Source: Jacaranda mimosifolia
Lineage: Eukaryota; Streptophyta; Magnoliopsida; Lamiales; Bignoniaceae
Assembly (NCBI GenBank): GCA_018894105.1
Contig: CM032117.1
Location: 34,700,501 to 34,764,500 of the forward strand
Direction of reading: 5' to 3'
Length of the DNA: 64,000 nt
Under the pieces are notes generated by a model. It saw only the letters and a list, made by a program, of their open reading frames with translations, was not told where the DNA came from and searched no databases. Made by a program: the position numbers and the translations under genes. Position 1 is the stretch's first letter; each line of letters opens with the position of its first letter. Of the stretch, positions 35,018 through 48,470 are shown piece by piece.

Positions 35018-38000
35018 CTATGATGCATAGACACGAACACGGCGACATGAGCACAATACGACATGGACACAACAACACACTAAATCTTAAAATTTTAGGA
35101 CACAACACGACTATCATAATATATATAACTATATAGATAATTATTGAATTCTTAAGTTGGATTATGTAATAAAAACATATAGCAAAATTAGTTTCAATAC
35201 CATAAAGTTTTTCCAAAAAAAAGTCCTAAATAGACATTAAAATAAATGTTCATTAAATCCAGTAAGTAGTAGAGTTCATACAATTTATATATTAACTTGT
35301 CAACCATCCAAATTCACCAAAACATCACGATCACTATGATGTTTTTCACCGACTTCATCCATAAATAAAGCTGACTCTAATTCTGGTTCATCAAGGGAGA
35401 GATAAGCAATCTCTAGAATACCAACATCATCCATGGACTCAAAAGCATCTCCAGCAACATCCCACGTTTTAGTGTCACCTTGTGTATATTGTGGAGTTTT
35501 CGTGACAAAAGCCGAAGATTATTGTGCACAAAAACCAAATCCTGAGCATGTTGGGGAGTAAGTTGATTCCTTCTTGTTGAGTGTATAAATGCATAAGTAG
35601 TCTAATTTCTTTAACAACATGAAGAAAATGAAACATAGCCAAGTAACTTCAGGGAAATACTTTGAAGATTAGGGGCTATTGAACCATGAACTAACCACCA
35701 TTTTATTGCATCCATTTCCTATTTGTCACGCAAAGAATCTTCATCAGCGAAGTCATCAAGACCTCCAAAAAATTTTGCAAGCTCTACATTCACTTCTCTG
35801 TGTGTATCTTCATTAGGAAAAAGCCGCTTCAAACATATTTTCTGCATGTTACAAATTTCCACATTACTTTGCAGTGGAATGAGGTTTAGATGTTGACTTT
35901 GCCATTCTTTTGTTGAACACCTATGAAAAATTAAAGCAACTATTATAATCACTACTTAGAATAAATGAAACATCTAATAATGAATATTGAAATAATTAAA
36001 TTGATTACCTTGGATTTAATGAATGAGCTAGACAATGCAAATCAGTATTACTTTTACTCCATCTATCTTCCAACACTTTGTGCACCACACGCCAAAAGCT
36101 TGAATCCTCATGATCATTTTTCTTCTCATGTTTATAGATAGCTACTTTCACTTTAAAAATCATAGTATCCCACATCTCATAAATCAAATGAAGACAAGGC
36201 TTGTTTGTGTCACATGCTCTAAGCATCTCATAAATAGGCTATATGAAATAAAGAATATAATCAATCTTATCCCACCGCAAATCATCCAATAACTTCTCTT
36301 ACACAATTCTAGCTTTAGAAACATCATCATCTCGATATCAAGACCATTGCTCACTAATAACCATAGTTTTCAAATGTTGTTTTATGAGTTTAAATCTTTT
36401 CAACATAACTGTGGTAGAAGCAAAACGAGTTTCAGCAACGACAAACAATTTCAATTTTGAGAATTCATTAAACATAGCAAGCCTCATGGAATGATTCATA
36501 ATAAAATTTCTAATCATCATAGCTGATCCAACAATTTCACTGATCCAATGACACTCTTCATATGTGATTTCATTTACCTTAGTATTCTTTGCAGCACATA
36601 TATTCTTCAAAGCAAGATTAAGAGCATGCACTACACATGGCGTCCAAAAGACATGAGGATATTTTTGTTCAACTAATAACCCAACAGCCCTACAAATAGG
36701 TGCATTATCAGTTATTATTTGAACTACATTAGAAACCCCAACCTTCACCATCACTTCCTTAATCAAACTAGAAATAAACTATTTATCTTTGTACTCTCCC
36801 TCATAGTTAACAGCTCGTACGAACATTGTGCCACCTTAATTTACAGCCATAAAATTTATCAATGGTCTTCTCTGAGGATCTGTCCAACCATCACATACTA
36901 GAGTCACACCTTTACTTTTCCATGTAGTTTTAGTATATTCAAGCAAATTCTCAACATTAGCTTTCTCCTTTACAACAATTTTGTCCTTAAAGCATTGTAA
37001 CTTGGTGGGACATAACCTGTAATATGATTATTTGCAGCAAAGAAAAAAGCCTTCACATAGTAAGGATTTCGGGCAAGGTTAAAAGGAAGCCCCCTTGAAT
37101 AAAACATTCTTGCAATTTCACCATGTAATTGCTTTCTAACTTGAAGATTAAATGATTTCTCCAAGGCATTATCACCCCCAACCTTCCTTTTTTTAGGGTC
37201 ATAACCTTCTTGTCTAAAAGAAGAGGAGTTGATTGTATCCAGTGACACCAAGTGAGAAGATAACTGGCTAGAACTATAAACAGTACGAGGTAAAGGAACC
37301 ATTTTTGGTGGACCTCTTTCTCTTCTTTGTATTGCTTCTTCTTCTAATTTTTAACATCTCACTTAATTGACCAATAGTTACTTTCGGACATACTTTGATT
37401 CCACCTCAAGCAATTTTTAGCAAATGTGACTTTACCCTTGAGTATGAGCATTCATATGACATCTTGCAAAAGTTACATGTGAAAGAAATATTTCCACCCC
37501 CTTCACTAGTTTTTCCTTGCTTTGTCATATACCTCCCTAGTGGTCGAGCATCTTGAGGAGGACATTCATTGCCTCCGCTATGACTTGCATTATCGAAGTT
37601 CATTGCTCCAACTTCTATATAATAGAACCTACATCCACAAATTAACAACACAAAAAATTATATTAGATATTTAGTAAAAATTGAAATATATTAAGTAATA
37701 TCTGAACATAAATTAGTCTTATGTGTACTTTAACAAAATACACATATTTGAAGAATTAATTTTTTGTACTAGTATTTTCTAATCAATTTTTTTTTGTACA
37801 AATGCACACATTATTTACAAACATAAACTAGCCAGTACTCAGTAGCCAACTTTTTTTTGTATAAAAGCATACATATTTGAAAATAGTAATGCCATATTCA
37901 TCCGAGAAGATCAGTGCCACTATAACTCCCACCAAAGAATTTATACATAAAAAAAAAAAAGATAAATGATTTACCCCATACATATAAACTACAATAATTT

Positions 38001-38563
38001 GCTCAGTAATAATGACTTATTTGATTTAACCCATAAAAAATGAGACTTACTTGAGATATATGAATCTGATTTAGGGTTTAATTTGGGGGAATTGAAATTT
38101 ACTTGAAATTGAAGCAATTTAATTTATGTAAAAGAGAAAAGCAGAAAATTCAAAACCAAACTTGTAACTTGTCAAAGGCCCACATCTCAAATTGCTAGCC
38201 CCTGTCGACAACGTGTTTTCGATGTGGAGAAAAGTTGGGAGAAAAAACTGAGAGTTGAGAACAAAATACTTTTTTCTTCTTCAGACTTCAATTAATTGCA
38301 ATTTTCAAGAAATGGGTTTGTATTTTATTATTTTTTATTATTAATAAGTCCTTTACATTTTATAAAATTAAAAATAAGCCACCGTTGTGTCCTGTATGTG
38401 TCAAACACGTCCCTTAGCTGTGTCCGACACTATGTCGATTAATAATTATTTTTTTTTAAATTTTTAGACACTTAATTTGCATGTCGGTGCCGTGTTCGTG
38501 TCCTTGTTTGATACATGTCCAACACTGCACGAGGCAATTTTTTGAAGTGTTCGTGCATCTTAG
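35018..38563 (-). mobile_element. Decayed hAT transposon, 3.5 kb
   Basis: The ends are CTATGATGCA and, on the opposite strand, CTAAGATGCA, with imperfect 8-bp duplications outside. Subterminal regions on both sides share words such as GACACGAACACGGC and GTGTC(C/A) (35030-35110 and 38385-38510) in inverted orientation. Such subterminal repeats bind transposase in known hAT elements. A transposase pseudogene on the minus strand fills the interior. Structure and length fit a once-autonomous element. Confidence 0.85.
35300..37651 (-). pseudogene. hAT transposase (BED finger, DUF659, hATC) pseudogene
   Basis: Read on the minus strand. The N-terminal piece (37651-37406) has a BED-type zinc finger, FTCNFCKMSYECSYSRVKSHL, interrupted soon after by a stop. 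A second piece (37302-36970) leads into the catalytic part and contains NLARNPYYVKAF. The RNase H-like/DUF659 region (36766-36338) includes QIITDNAPICRAVG with a catalytic-type Asp and TPCVVHALNLALK. The hATC dimerisation domain (about 35720-35480) includes WWLVHGSIAPNLQSI and RRNQLTPQHAQDLVFVHNN with stops in between. At least four in-frame stops or frameshifts make it nonfunctional. The last recognisable codons are acidic and end near 35300. Confidence 0.85.
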
Positions 38564-38628
38564 GTAGTCACCCATTTATCCAGCAAGCTTGACCTTAAGG
38601 AGGTTACACAGTTGTCGTGGGTAGTCTC

Positions 38629-39323
38629 TAGGGGTGAGTAAAATTATTCATTAACCAAAAAAATCAACTAATTGATTGAACCAAAATCGAATTCACCAAA
38701 CTGATTTGTCCAATTGATTTTCGATTTGGTTAATGGTTAATTTTTTTTAAGTTTTTTATTTTAGGTACGGTTCAGTTAATTTTTACAAAAAATCAGTTAA
38801 AAATCGATTTAACCAAAATTTTCAAAATAGAAAGCTTATGTACTCTACATCACCACTAATTTTACTTGGTTTCATAATGTTTGTTGTCGTTCCATGCATC
38901 TACATCTACGTTTAACTTTATGGATGACATTACAGGGTAACCTAGATCAATTATATAAGTATAGAATTTGGCTACACTTTATAAGATCCTATTTATTTGA
39001 GAAAATTTCCATGGATCATTATTTGCGTTAAAAAAAAAATTAAAGGTCATTGCAAAAAATTGTATGAAAATGAAATATGGACCATCAGATTGCTTGGATT
39101 AAGTTGCATTATTATAGTTTTTTTGAATAATGATGTTGAGAAAAAAATTTATATGAGAATTGCTTAATTGGTTAATTATCTTAACCGAACTGATTTTTTT
39201 TGGTTAATTTTATCGATTAACTGAAAAAATGAGTGTAAACAGTTATTAATTTTTTTTCATTTTGGTAAATTAACCGATTGGTTCGGTCGGTAAATTTATC
39301 GAACTGATCGATGCTCTCTCCTA
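38629..39323. mobile_element. hAT-type MITE with perfect 8-bp target duplication
   Basis: A 695-bp element starting TAGGGGTGAG and ending CTCTCTCCTA, flanked by GTAGTCTC at both 38621-38628 and 39324-39331. Its sides are rich in words of the AACCGAAC/TTAACCGA/GGTTAATT type in inverted orientation. It has no coding capacity. The intact duplication suggests that it is younger than the neighbouring 3.5-kb hAT element. Confidence 0.85.
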
Positions 39324-39331
39324 GTAGTCTC

Positions 39332-39883
39332 ATCTCCATAGCTCCTCAATTTGAGGTCGAATAAAAGTGTTTGAACATAGGCAGTCAACTTGATGGTGGT
39401 CGTCTTTGATAAGATCAAACTCTAACCTACAGCCAACCAATATCAAGTGTGAGGTTGGACACTGATTACTGTCATTGATAACCAACAACCTGAAGATAAG
39501 TGTTCTTCATCGGGTACTGTGAAAAATGGCTACCATCTGGGAAAACATGTGTAGTGTCGACAACATGTGTAACATGGATGTCTCTTAAGTATAATCGAGC
39601 TGCATAGAGGCCTTTGAGGTTGGCTGCGATTCTCCCTTATCAAATAATTAATAAAAGAAAAATAATGTGCTTGTTACAAGCTACATTTAGATGGTTGGTG
39701 CATTATTAAGATTATTACAATATAAACATTATTTCATACTTACTTAATCTGATCTAATTAATGCCTACATACAAGAAAATAAAGATTAATCCAAGATTAG
39801 TATTTATTAATAAATAAGTAGGATACACGTGCATTTCTAACCTAACGCGAATCACTTATTTGATTTTATTTTATATGTACGTA
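39332..39883. other. Intergenic stretch without recognised features
   Basis: No gene and no repeat recognised. It ends at the left target-duplication copy TGTGT (39884-39888) of the copia element. Confidence 0.5.
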
Positions 39884-39888
39884 TGTGT

Positions 39889-40889
39889 TGTTGGAAATTG
39901 GTCTTATTTGACCAAATATTCAAGTGGGCTCAAAGCATTATTCTCTAAGAATTGGTGATTGTCGTAAACTACTCCACAGTTAGATATCGACAATATAATT
40001 AATTGGCCAAAACATATTTCAAGAGAATGAGAAATTAATGGTCAAAAGCAAGTTACTTAATAGTTGACTAAGAAGACTTGGATAGAAGCCCAACGGGTTG
40101 GGAAAATAGAAGCTCTATCCCATATTGAAAGATGAGTAAAAAGTGGACAAAAATAAATAACTCAAGTATGGAGGTAAGGGATGGGCCCCTTGGGGATACC
40201 ACAAGTGTTTGGAGGGAAAATGACTTATATGGTGGTAGGTTCATTCCAAGCCACACACAGGCGTGCATCGTTGCCCACTCGTCCAGCCTACACAGTTGGG
40301 TTGACTAGGGCTTGGGCGTGGCGTGTTAGTAGGCTTGGGTTAAATTAAATTGGGTCTTCAGTCCAATATTAACTTTTTGGACCAAATTCAATCTGATTTT
40401 TATTTGGCCATATTATTAAATTCTACTAAATTATTAAATTTTTCAACGTTCTAGATTTAAATTTTTCAGTGTGCGAAAAGCTAAAAATAAGTAAAATAAA
40501 TCCTCTGGTAGAGGATGCACCTGGACTGCATCCTTCTAACTTCCTGCATTGGAAAAATTACTACTATCTTGGAAAAATAACAGCCATTTTAACCATATTT
40601 CAGCTGTATCATTGGCTCTTTAAATTAGTCCCGAATCTACATCATTCCATATGAGTATTTTCATACAGCATTTCTGCATTGTCCAGTAACAGAAAGAGTT
40701 GCAATATGTTTGTGTTCCAAAGATCAAATAGTTTGTAATGCTGATAATGTTTGAGATAATCGTTGTATCTTGGGAGAAGAGAGCCAATTTGTCGTAAGCA
40801 CTAGTGTGGGGCTAATTCGTCTTAAAAACAGAGAGCTTCACTCTTTCCTTGACTACTTGTTGATCACAAATTTATACTACAAAATAACA
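39889..40889 (+). repeat. 5' LTR of the copia element
   Basis: 1001 bp, from TGTTGGAAATTGG to TACAAAATAACA. It matches 45313-46373 from end to end with substitutions and small indels. Confidence 0.92.
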
Positions 40890-40919
40890 ATTTAAAGACG
40901 AATTACTATTTCTGTAATC

Positions 40920-43900
40920 ATGGCGTCCAACCAGTTTACCGTTCCTCCAATTTTCACTGCATCAATTCCTGCACATGTTCCAGCTCATGGAGAGAGACCA
41001 AAAAGATTCACTGGAATTGATTTTAAGAGGTGGCAGTAGAAAATGCTATTTTACCTAATGATTTTAAGCCTTGTTAGGTTCCTAAAATAAGGTGCACTTG
41101 TTGTACCTGAAGAGGACACTGATGTCCAAAAAGGGGCAACTTATGATGCCTGGAATCAAAGTGATCTCCTATGCTAAAACTATATCCTTAATGGATTGGA
41201 TGATTCCTTGTACAATGTTTACAGTCTTATTAAGACAACTAAAGAGTTGTGGGAATCACTTGAAAAGAAGTACCGGACTGAGGATGTCTGTTTGAAGAAA
41301 TTTGTAGTGGCCAAATTTCTGGGCTATTAGATGGTCGATTCCAAATTCGTAATGAACCAAGTCCAAGAATTGTAGATTATTCTGCACGAATTCATGCTGA
41401 AAACATGGTTTTAAGCGAATCCTTTCAAATAGCTACCATGATTAAAAAGCTACCGCCAAGGATTTAAAAAACTATCTCAAACATAAAAGAAAAGAGATGG
41501 TCTTGAGGATCTGGTTGTTAGACTAGGATTGAGAAGGGCAATCAGATGATAGAAGTTGAAATAGGCAAAATCAAAATGGAGGTGAAAGCTAACCTATTTT
41601 AACCAAGTTCAAATGCAAGCAAAAAGGGGAAGTATCAAGGTGCCACTCCAAATAGCAAAGGCAAGAAGCCTTTAAGGTTTTAAGGAAATTGCTACAACTA
41701 TGGAAAGTCGAACCATAAGGCGAAAGACTATTGGCTTCCTAAGAAGAATAAATTGAATCAAGCCCACATGACTGAGGAAAAGTCCATACCACTAGATTTA
41801 TCTGAACTAAATCTCTCGGTGGTGGTTTTTGAAGCCAACATTGTTGATAATCCACGAGAATGTTGGATTGATACTGGTGCTACTTGGCACATTTGCTCTG
41901 AGAAGTCAATGTTCTCAACCTATACTCCTATTACTAAAAAGAAATGGTACATAGGAAACTCGACAACTTCTGATATTGTTGGAATAGGCAAAGTTATTCT
42001 AAAGATGACTTCTAGCAAGGAGCTGACACTGAATGAAGTTCTTTGTGTGCCAGACATTCCCAAGAACTTAATGTCAGGTTCTCTATTAGTGAAAAATGGT
42101 TTTAAGCTTGTATTTGAGTTAGACAAGTTTGGGCTTTCTAAGAATGACATGTTTCTATGTAGAAGCTATGTGCATAATAGGCTGTTCACATTTAATATAA
42201 TGCCTGTAATAAAAAATTGTTCCAGTGAATGATAATAAAGCCTCTGGTTTTACTTACTTAATTGAGTGTTGTGATTTATTGCATGTTAGATAAGGACATG
42301 TTAATCTCAATACTTTGTGTAGATTTCAAATTGAAACAACTCATAAGTGTGAAATATGTGTTGAAGCCAAAATGGCTAAAGCTCCATTTCATTTGGTTGA
42401 AAGGAGCACGATGCCTCTAATCCCCAGTAATATCTATGATTTGAAATTTGTGCAAACTACAGGTGGGAAAAAGTATTTCATTCCTTTTATAGATGATTGG
42501 ACAAGGTTTTGCTATGTATTCCTTTTATGAAGCAAAGATGAAGCACTAGAAGAATTCAAGTGCTATAAAACTGAGGTTGAAAATCAACTTCTCAAACACA
42601 TAAAAGCAAGCCAAAATGATAGAAGTGGATAATATGGTGCACCGTTTGAAGAATTCTGTTCATATTCTAGCACTATTCATCAAACGACAACTTTTTACTC
42701 AAATCAATGAAATGGAGTTGCTGAATGTAAAAATCGAACTCTCAAGGAAATGATGAATGCTATGTTAATTAACTTTGGGTTACCTCAGAACATATAGGGG
42801 GAAGCTATTCTTTCGACTAACCACATTTTGAATAAAATACCCCACAAAGAGAAAAATGAAACCCTTTATGAATTATAGAAAGGTCTCAGACCTTCCTCCA
42901 AATATATCAAAGTGTAGGGGTGTTTAGCTAAGGTGGACAGTACTTAAGCCAAAATAACTAAAAAAAAGGGGCCAAAGACTGTTGACTAAATATTCATTAG
43001 ATATGCACACAACATAGCGTATATTGTTTCTTGGTGCATAAATCAGCAGTCTCTGATATAAATGAAGGAATGATTATTGAATCTAGGAATATTGTATTTT
43101 TCAAAAATATTTTTCCTTTTAAAGATAAGGAAGAATCAAGTTCTCGTAAAAAAACGTTGGAATCAAAAAGGTGTTCTCAAACTAATGAAGAACTAAGACG
43201 AAGTAAGAGGGTCAGAAAGAAAAAGATGTTTGGTCCAGATTTTCTAACTTATATGTTAGAAAATAAACCACGGACAATTGGTGAAGCATTGTCCAGTCCA
43301 GAAGTACCTTTTTGGAAAGAAGCTATTAACAATGAAATAAAGTCAATAATGCAAAATCACATGTAGGAGCTTGTTGATCTCCCAATTAGCGACAAACCGT
43401 TGGGTTGCAAGTGGATTCTTTGAAGAAAATACAAGACAGATGGCTCTATAGACAAATACAAGGCTAGGTTGGTAGCAAAAGGATTCAAACAAAAGGAAGG
43501 ACTTGATTTCTTCAATAGTTATTCACCAGTGACACGAATCACATCTATCAGGGTGCTCATTGCAATAGTAGCCATAAATAACCTTGAAATACACCAAATG
43601 GATGTGAAAATTGCCTTCTTGAATGGTGAGTTAGATGAAGAAATCTATATGGAACAAACCAAAGAATTTGTTGTTCCCGGACAGAAAAAGAAAGTGTGCA
43701 GACTTATTAAGTCATTATACGGGCTCAAACAAGCCCCAAAATAATGTTGTCAAATGACTTTAAGATAAATGAGTGCGATAAATGCATACACATCAAAGGC
43801 ACTCAAAGTGAATTTGTTTTAGTTTGCTTGTATGTTGGCAACATGTTGATAATAGGCAGTAATCAAGCTATCATATTGACTATCAAGCAAATGCTTATGA

Positions 43901-44760
43901 AGTATTTTGACATGAAAGATATAGGCATAGCAAATGTCATATTTGGTATCAAAATAATTAGAACGTCTGACGGACCGATTTTAACTCAATCCTATTATGT
44001 TGAGAAAATTCTCAAGAAATTTAATGTGTATGATAACTCTTCTGTAAAAACGCCATAGATCCCAGTCAACATCAATCTGAGCAAAAATACTGGTGAACTC
44101 GTATCTCAAGTGGAATACTAGAATAATAGGCAGTTTGATGTTCCTCACAAACTATAATCGTCCCGACATTGCATGCTCAGTAAACAAATAGATTTACGAG
44201 CAATCGTAGTAATGATCACTAAAAGACGTTGATAAGGGTACTTAGATTTCTTAAGTACACAATGGATTACGGATTACATTACACTAGATATCCAGCTGTA
44301 TTAGAAGGTTAAAGTAATGCTAATTGGATATCAAATACAAAAGACACCAAGTCCACAAGTAGATATGTTTTCACCCTAGGTGGAGCTATTATGTCCCGGA
44401 AGCCTTTTAAACAAATGTGTATAGCTCGCTCTATTATGGAGTCCAAATTTATTGCCTTAGGCAAGGTGGGAGAAAAAGCCAAATGGCTTCAAAATTTTCC
44501 AGAGGATATTCTTTGTCGGCCTAAACCAATTTCTGCTATCATAATTCATTGTGATAGTCATCAGCAATTAGAAGGCCTCAAATTAGTATGTATAATGGTA
44601 AATTTAATCACATTAGACGACGACATAATACCATAAGGTAGTTGATCTCAAATGGGAAAATTTCACTTGACTATGTGATTTGCAAGGAGAATTTAGCAGA
44701 TCCATTAACAAAAGGCCTACCCAGAGATCAAGTAAACGCCTATCGAGAGGAATGGGACTA
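40920..44760 (+). pseudogene. copia gag-pol pseudogene
   Basis: Gag starts at ATG 40920 (MASNQFTVPPIF), with a stop soon after FTGIDFKRWQ. A damaged CCHC knuckle (CYNYGKSNHKAKDYW, with the second and last Cys changed to Tyr) lies near 41690-41735. The protease motif WIDTGATWHIC is within 41753-42232. The integrase zinc region has [15 protein letters not shown] near 42345, and its core is broken near 42500-42960. Reverse transcriptase (43380-44060) has YSPVTRITSIRVL, MDVKIAFLNGELDEEIYMEQ and SLYGLKQAPK. Its active site reads YVGN near 43833 instead of YVDD, so both catalytic aspartates are lost. RNase H remnants (44270-44760) include ARSIMESKFIAL. It encodes no functional polyprotein. Confidence 0.93.
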
Positions 44761-45312
44761 ACACCCAAAAGTTTAAGAATCGACATAGAGGACACCCGAT
44801 CATGATGATTGGAGATCCCAAGAGCTTGGTTCAATGGGACAACTAAGTTATGAAGGCACTTCCAACCCATTCCAGTGAAATGAAGTGTTGCTTGCTACGT
44901 GGGTACAATATTGAGTTTTGACTTTTAATAATTCCCAGAACTAGTATAGCTGAGTATTATAGGATACTCTTTGAGGGAGATCACCTATATAAGTATAAAG
45001 ACGAGCCACTTCATTGTAAACATTTATGAATCCAAGACAGGTATCCATGGCCTAAACGGACACAACCAAAAAAAAACTAAAGTGTAAGAATAACTACTGT
45101 GTGGGTACTATTGTCTTGGTTTATACCAATGGCTAAACAGTTCAAGGCATCGTGTTTACTGATTAGCCAAGTAAACTCGATAGAGCTTCACTAAGGAAGA
45201 TTCAAAGCCACAAGCTATCTATCCTGATGTAATAGTTGTTCGCCTAAACTCTCTTGTGTCTGCATTAACATATACATCATCACTTGCATTAGTTTTCATT
45301 CGTGTGGGGGAC

Positions 45313-46373
45313 TACTGGAAATTGGTCTTCTTTAACTAATATTCAAGTGGGCTCAAAGCATTATTCTCTAACAAATTGATGATTGTCATAAACTATGCCG
45401 TTTGTAGATATCAACAATGTGATTAATTGGCCAAAACTAATTTCAAGTGAATGAGAAATTAATGGCCAAAGTAAGCTACCTGATAGTTGACTAAGAAGAC
45501 TTAGATAGAAGCTAATAGGTTAGGAAAAAAGAAACTCTATCCCCATATTGAAAGAAGAGTAAAATGTGGACTAAAATCAATAACTCAAGTGTGGAGGTAA
45601 GGGATGTGCCCCTTAGGGATACCACAAATGTTTAGAGGGGAAAAGACCTACAAGGTGGTAGGTTTATTCCAAGCCACACATGCACTGCTGCTGCCGTCTA
45701 CCCTTCCGACTGGCTCGGCTCGACACGGCACCACTGACTAGGCTGGGCTTGGGTGTGGGCATGGTACGGTAGTGGGCTTGAGTTAAATTAAATTGGGCCC
45801 TTCAGTCCAATATTAACTTTTTGGACCAAATTCAATCTAATTTTTATTTGGCCCAACGGAATAAATCTTCAAACTTTCAAACTTCTGCCAAAGTATTAAA
45901 TTTGTCAATGTGTGGAAAGCTGAAAAATGAGTTAATTTCTAGAAATTGATTTCAACTTATGGAAAATCTGAAAACAAGTAGAATAAATCCTCTGACAGAG
46001 GATACACCTGGAATACTTCTTTCCAACTTTTTGCATTTGAAAAATTACTGCTATCTTGGAAAAATGGCAACCATTTTGACCACCTTTCAGTTGCCCTATT
46101 AGCTCTTTAAGTTTGTCCCGAATCTGCATCATTCCATATGAGTATTTTCATACAACATTTTTGCATTATCCAGTAATAGAGTTTCAATACACTTGTTTTC
46201 CAGAGATCAAAAAGTTTGTATTGCTGCTACCATTTGAGACGGTCGTTGTATCTTGAGAGACGATAGCCAATTTGCCATAAGCACTAGTGTGGGGCTAATT
46301 CATTTTAAAGACAGAAAGCTCCACTCTAGCCTCAACTATCTATTGATCACAGATTTATACTACCAAAATAACA
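45313..46373 (+). repeat. 3' LTR of the copia element
   Basis: 1061 bp, from TACTGGAAATTGG (the 5' TG mutated to TA) to CCAAAATAACA, followed directly by TGTGT. It is slightly longer than the 5' LTR because of small insertions, for example around 45860-45930. Confidence 0.92.
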
Positions 46374-46378
46374 TGTGT

Positions 46379-47210
46379 AAGAAAGTAACATTCTTTATTT
46401 TAATTTGTGCTCAATTAAATTTTTTTGTAATCAAAACAACTTCATCATTTTCGTGTGCCTATTTGATGGCTATCCTTTTTGGTGCCTCTTTTAGGGATAG
46501 ATTCACTCTGCATAAATTGATTAGATGCTAAAAGTCTTCCACTGGTAGGTGATCATATTTTTGACAAAATCTCACATGAGATTGTGATTTTCATAGATTT
46601 TGCCATAAAAAAATTTCCTCAATTAAGAACATTCGCAACTGACACTTGAACAAGCAGCTTTCAAAGTCTTATCACTTCAATGGCCAATGTTTCCATTATT
46701 GTTGTCTTCTTAGAATTTGAAATTAAAAAATTCACAAAAGTAAATGTAGACATGATACTAGTGGCATAATCAATAACAAATGTTATATTTATTTTCTATT
46801 GAATTTTTTTTTAATTTCTTTTTATTGAACTTCATATTATTCTATCAAATTGTTATATCATTTTCAGAAATATTGTTGAATGGCATAAATAATATGTCAT
46901 TTTTTATTATGGTCCTACTTATTCTTTAGCTATAATTAATAAGTATTCTCATTTCGTTATTATAGTGCCGATTACAACATATTATTTTCTTAAATAGTAA
47001 CTCTTTCAAAAGATTGCTACTTATGATAATTTTTCGACTTTCATCTGCAACCTTTTCAAGTAAACTAATAATATATTCAAAACATTTTTAATACCAAAAT
47101 TTCGTCTTTACTCAAATAGGAATTGAGACATTCGAATTGTAATAAAAATATAGTGATGTATATAAAATATATAATAAGAAAAGAAAATAGAAAGGGTAAG
47201 GTTTGATTGG
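46379..47210. other. AT-rich intergenic stretch
   Basis: No gene recognised. The open frame 46253-46531 crosses the LTR boundary and is not a gene. The sequence resembles old decayed repeat DNA. Confidence 0.5.
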
Positions 47211-48056
47211 CTTAAAATCCCCAAACTAGCTTACATTTTAGGAATCAGTCCCTATCCACCCTTTTTTTAGTTTTAACTCCACTTCCAACTTTAGTTTGAG
47301 TTCACTCCCCTCTTGAGTGAAAAAAGACAAAGAAGCCCTCACTTAAATTGAATAAAAAACTCTCTAATTTCCCACTAACAAAAACGTTAGTCACATAACT
47401 TCTCCCACAACTCACGTTTTTCCCATTCCCTCCATCTGTGCAAACCCGACGTATGAATGCAACAATCAACTTGTCATTTCCACATTGGTGTTGCAACAAA
47501 ATCTTCATCTCTTTCACTTTCTTGTACTTTATTGTTTAAGGACTGACTTTTCTCCATTCTTTTTGTAGTCATAGCCAGAAGGGTTTCTATTTTTGCACCT
47601 CAACTGCATAGCCTACAAGATAAGTTGTGTAATTTTCTATTATGTTATTTTTGTATTAAAATACAGAAAAGAATGTAGTATATTACTCTGTTTGCTTCTT
47701 GTTTGATGTTTGTTTATTATTTTAGGCCTGATTTTGATATACTCAATTCACCACGGTTGGTTTTTTCTTTTATTAAAAAAATTCCTAATATAAGTTTTTT
47801 GGTACTTGAATATTGTCAATTTGTGCTTCAATTATTGTTTTAATTGTATGCTTCAAATATCAGTTATTTGAATTTAGTAATTATATAATTCATATAAGGC
47901 GTAGTGTATATTAGTTGTTTACAACTGAATTTTAGAAATATTATCTGATTTATAGTGTATACGATGTGTATACATCATGTTTAAGCATTTCTTGAGCATC
48001 TATTGCTACAAACTCATAATTAATATGATTAGTATTATTTTCAAATAATATAGTAT

Positions 48057-48470
48057 CAAAATTCAAATTTTCAGTATTTAAATTGTGACTTGCAATATAG
48101 ATCTCCAATTCAGTATTATGTTCTAATTTTTTTGGTGGCAAAATTCAAGTTTTCAGTATTTTAATTCTGACTTTGCAGTATACAAAAACTCCAAATCAGT
48201 ATGTTGTGCATTTTTTTTCTACAAAAGTTGAAACTTTCAGTATCTAAATTGTGAGTTGCAGTATACAAAACCTCCAATTCAGTATTCTATGTAGTCTTTG
48301 TGGTACAAAAATTCAAACTTTCAATATTTAAATTGTGAGTGCAGTACACAAAACCTACAATTCAGTAGTCTGTGCAAGTCTTTTTGGTACAAAAATTCAA
48401 ACTTTTAGTATTTAAATTGTGACTTCTTATTCCAAAACCTCCAACGCAGTATTTATGTAGTTATGTATGT
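48057..48470. repeat. Five tandem copies of an ~83-bp unit
   Basis: Units start near 48057, 48139, 48222, 48305 and 48389. Each has AAAATTCAAAYTTTCAGTAT, then TTTAAATTGTGACTTGCAGT-like, then CTCCAATTCAGTAT segments. They lie about 190 bp upstream of the mobile-domain-like frame, near the left side of the transposon-like block. Confidence 0.85.

Larger units (their letters stand above)
39889..46373 (+). mobile_element. Ty1/copia LTR retrotransposon, decayed
   Basis: About 6.5 kb, flanked by a perfect 5-bp duplication TGTGT (39884-39888 and 46374-46378). The LTRs are 39889-40889 and 45313-46373. The interior has gag, protease, integrase, reverse transcriptase and RNase H in that order, the copia arrangement. 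A purine-rich GTGTGGGGG run (about 45302-45310) precedes the 3' LTR. Stops and frameshifts break the polyprotein throughout. No clear tRNA-Met-type primer site follows the 5' LTR. The LTRs are clearly diverged from each other, so this is not a recent arrival. Confidence 0.95.

Noticed and set aside
48057..48470. Possible CRISPR-like array
   Set aside because: Units are directly adjacent without unique spacers, and the sequence is plant nuclear DNA, so it is an ordinary tandem repeat.
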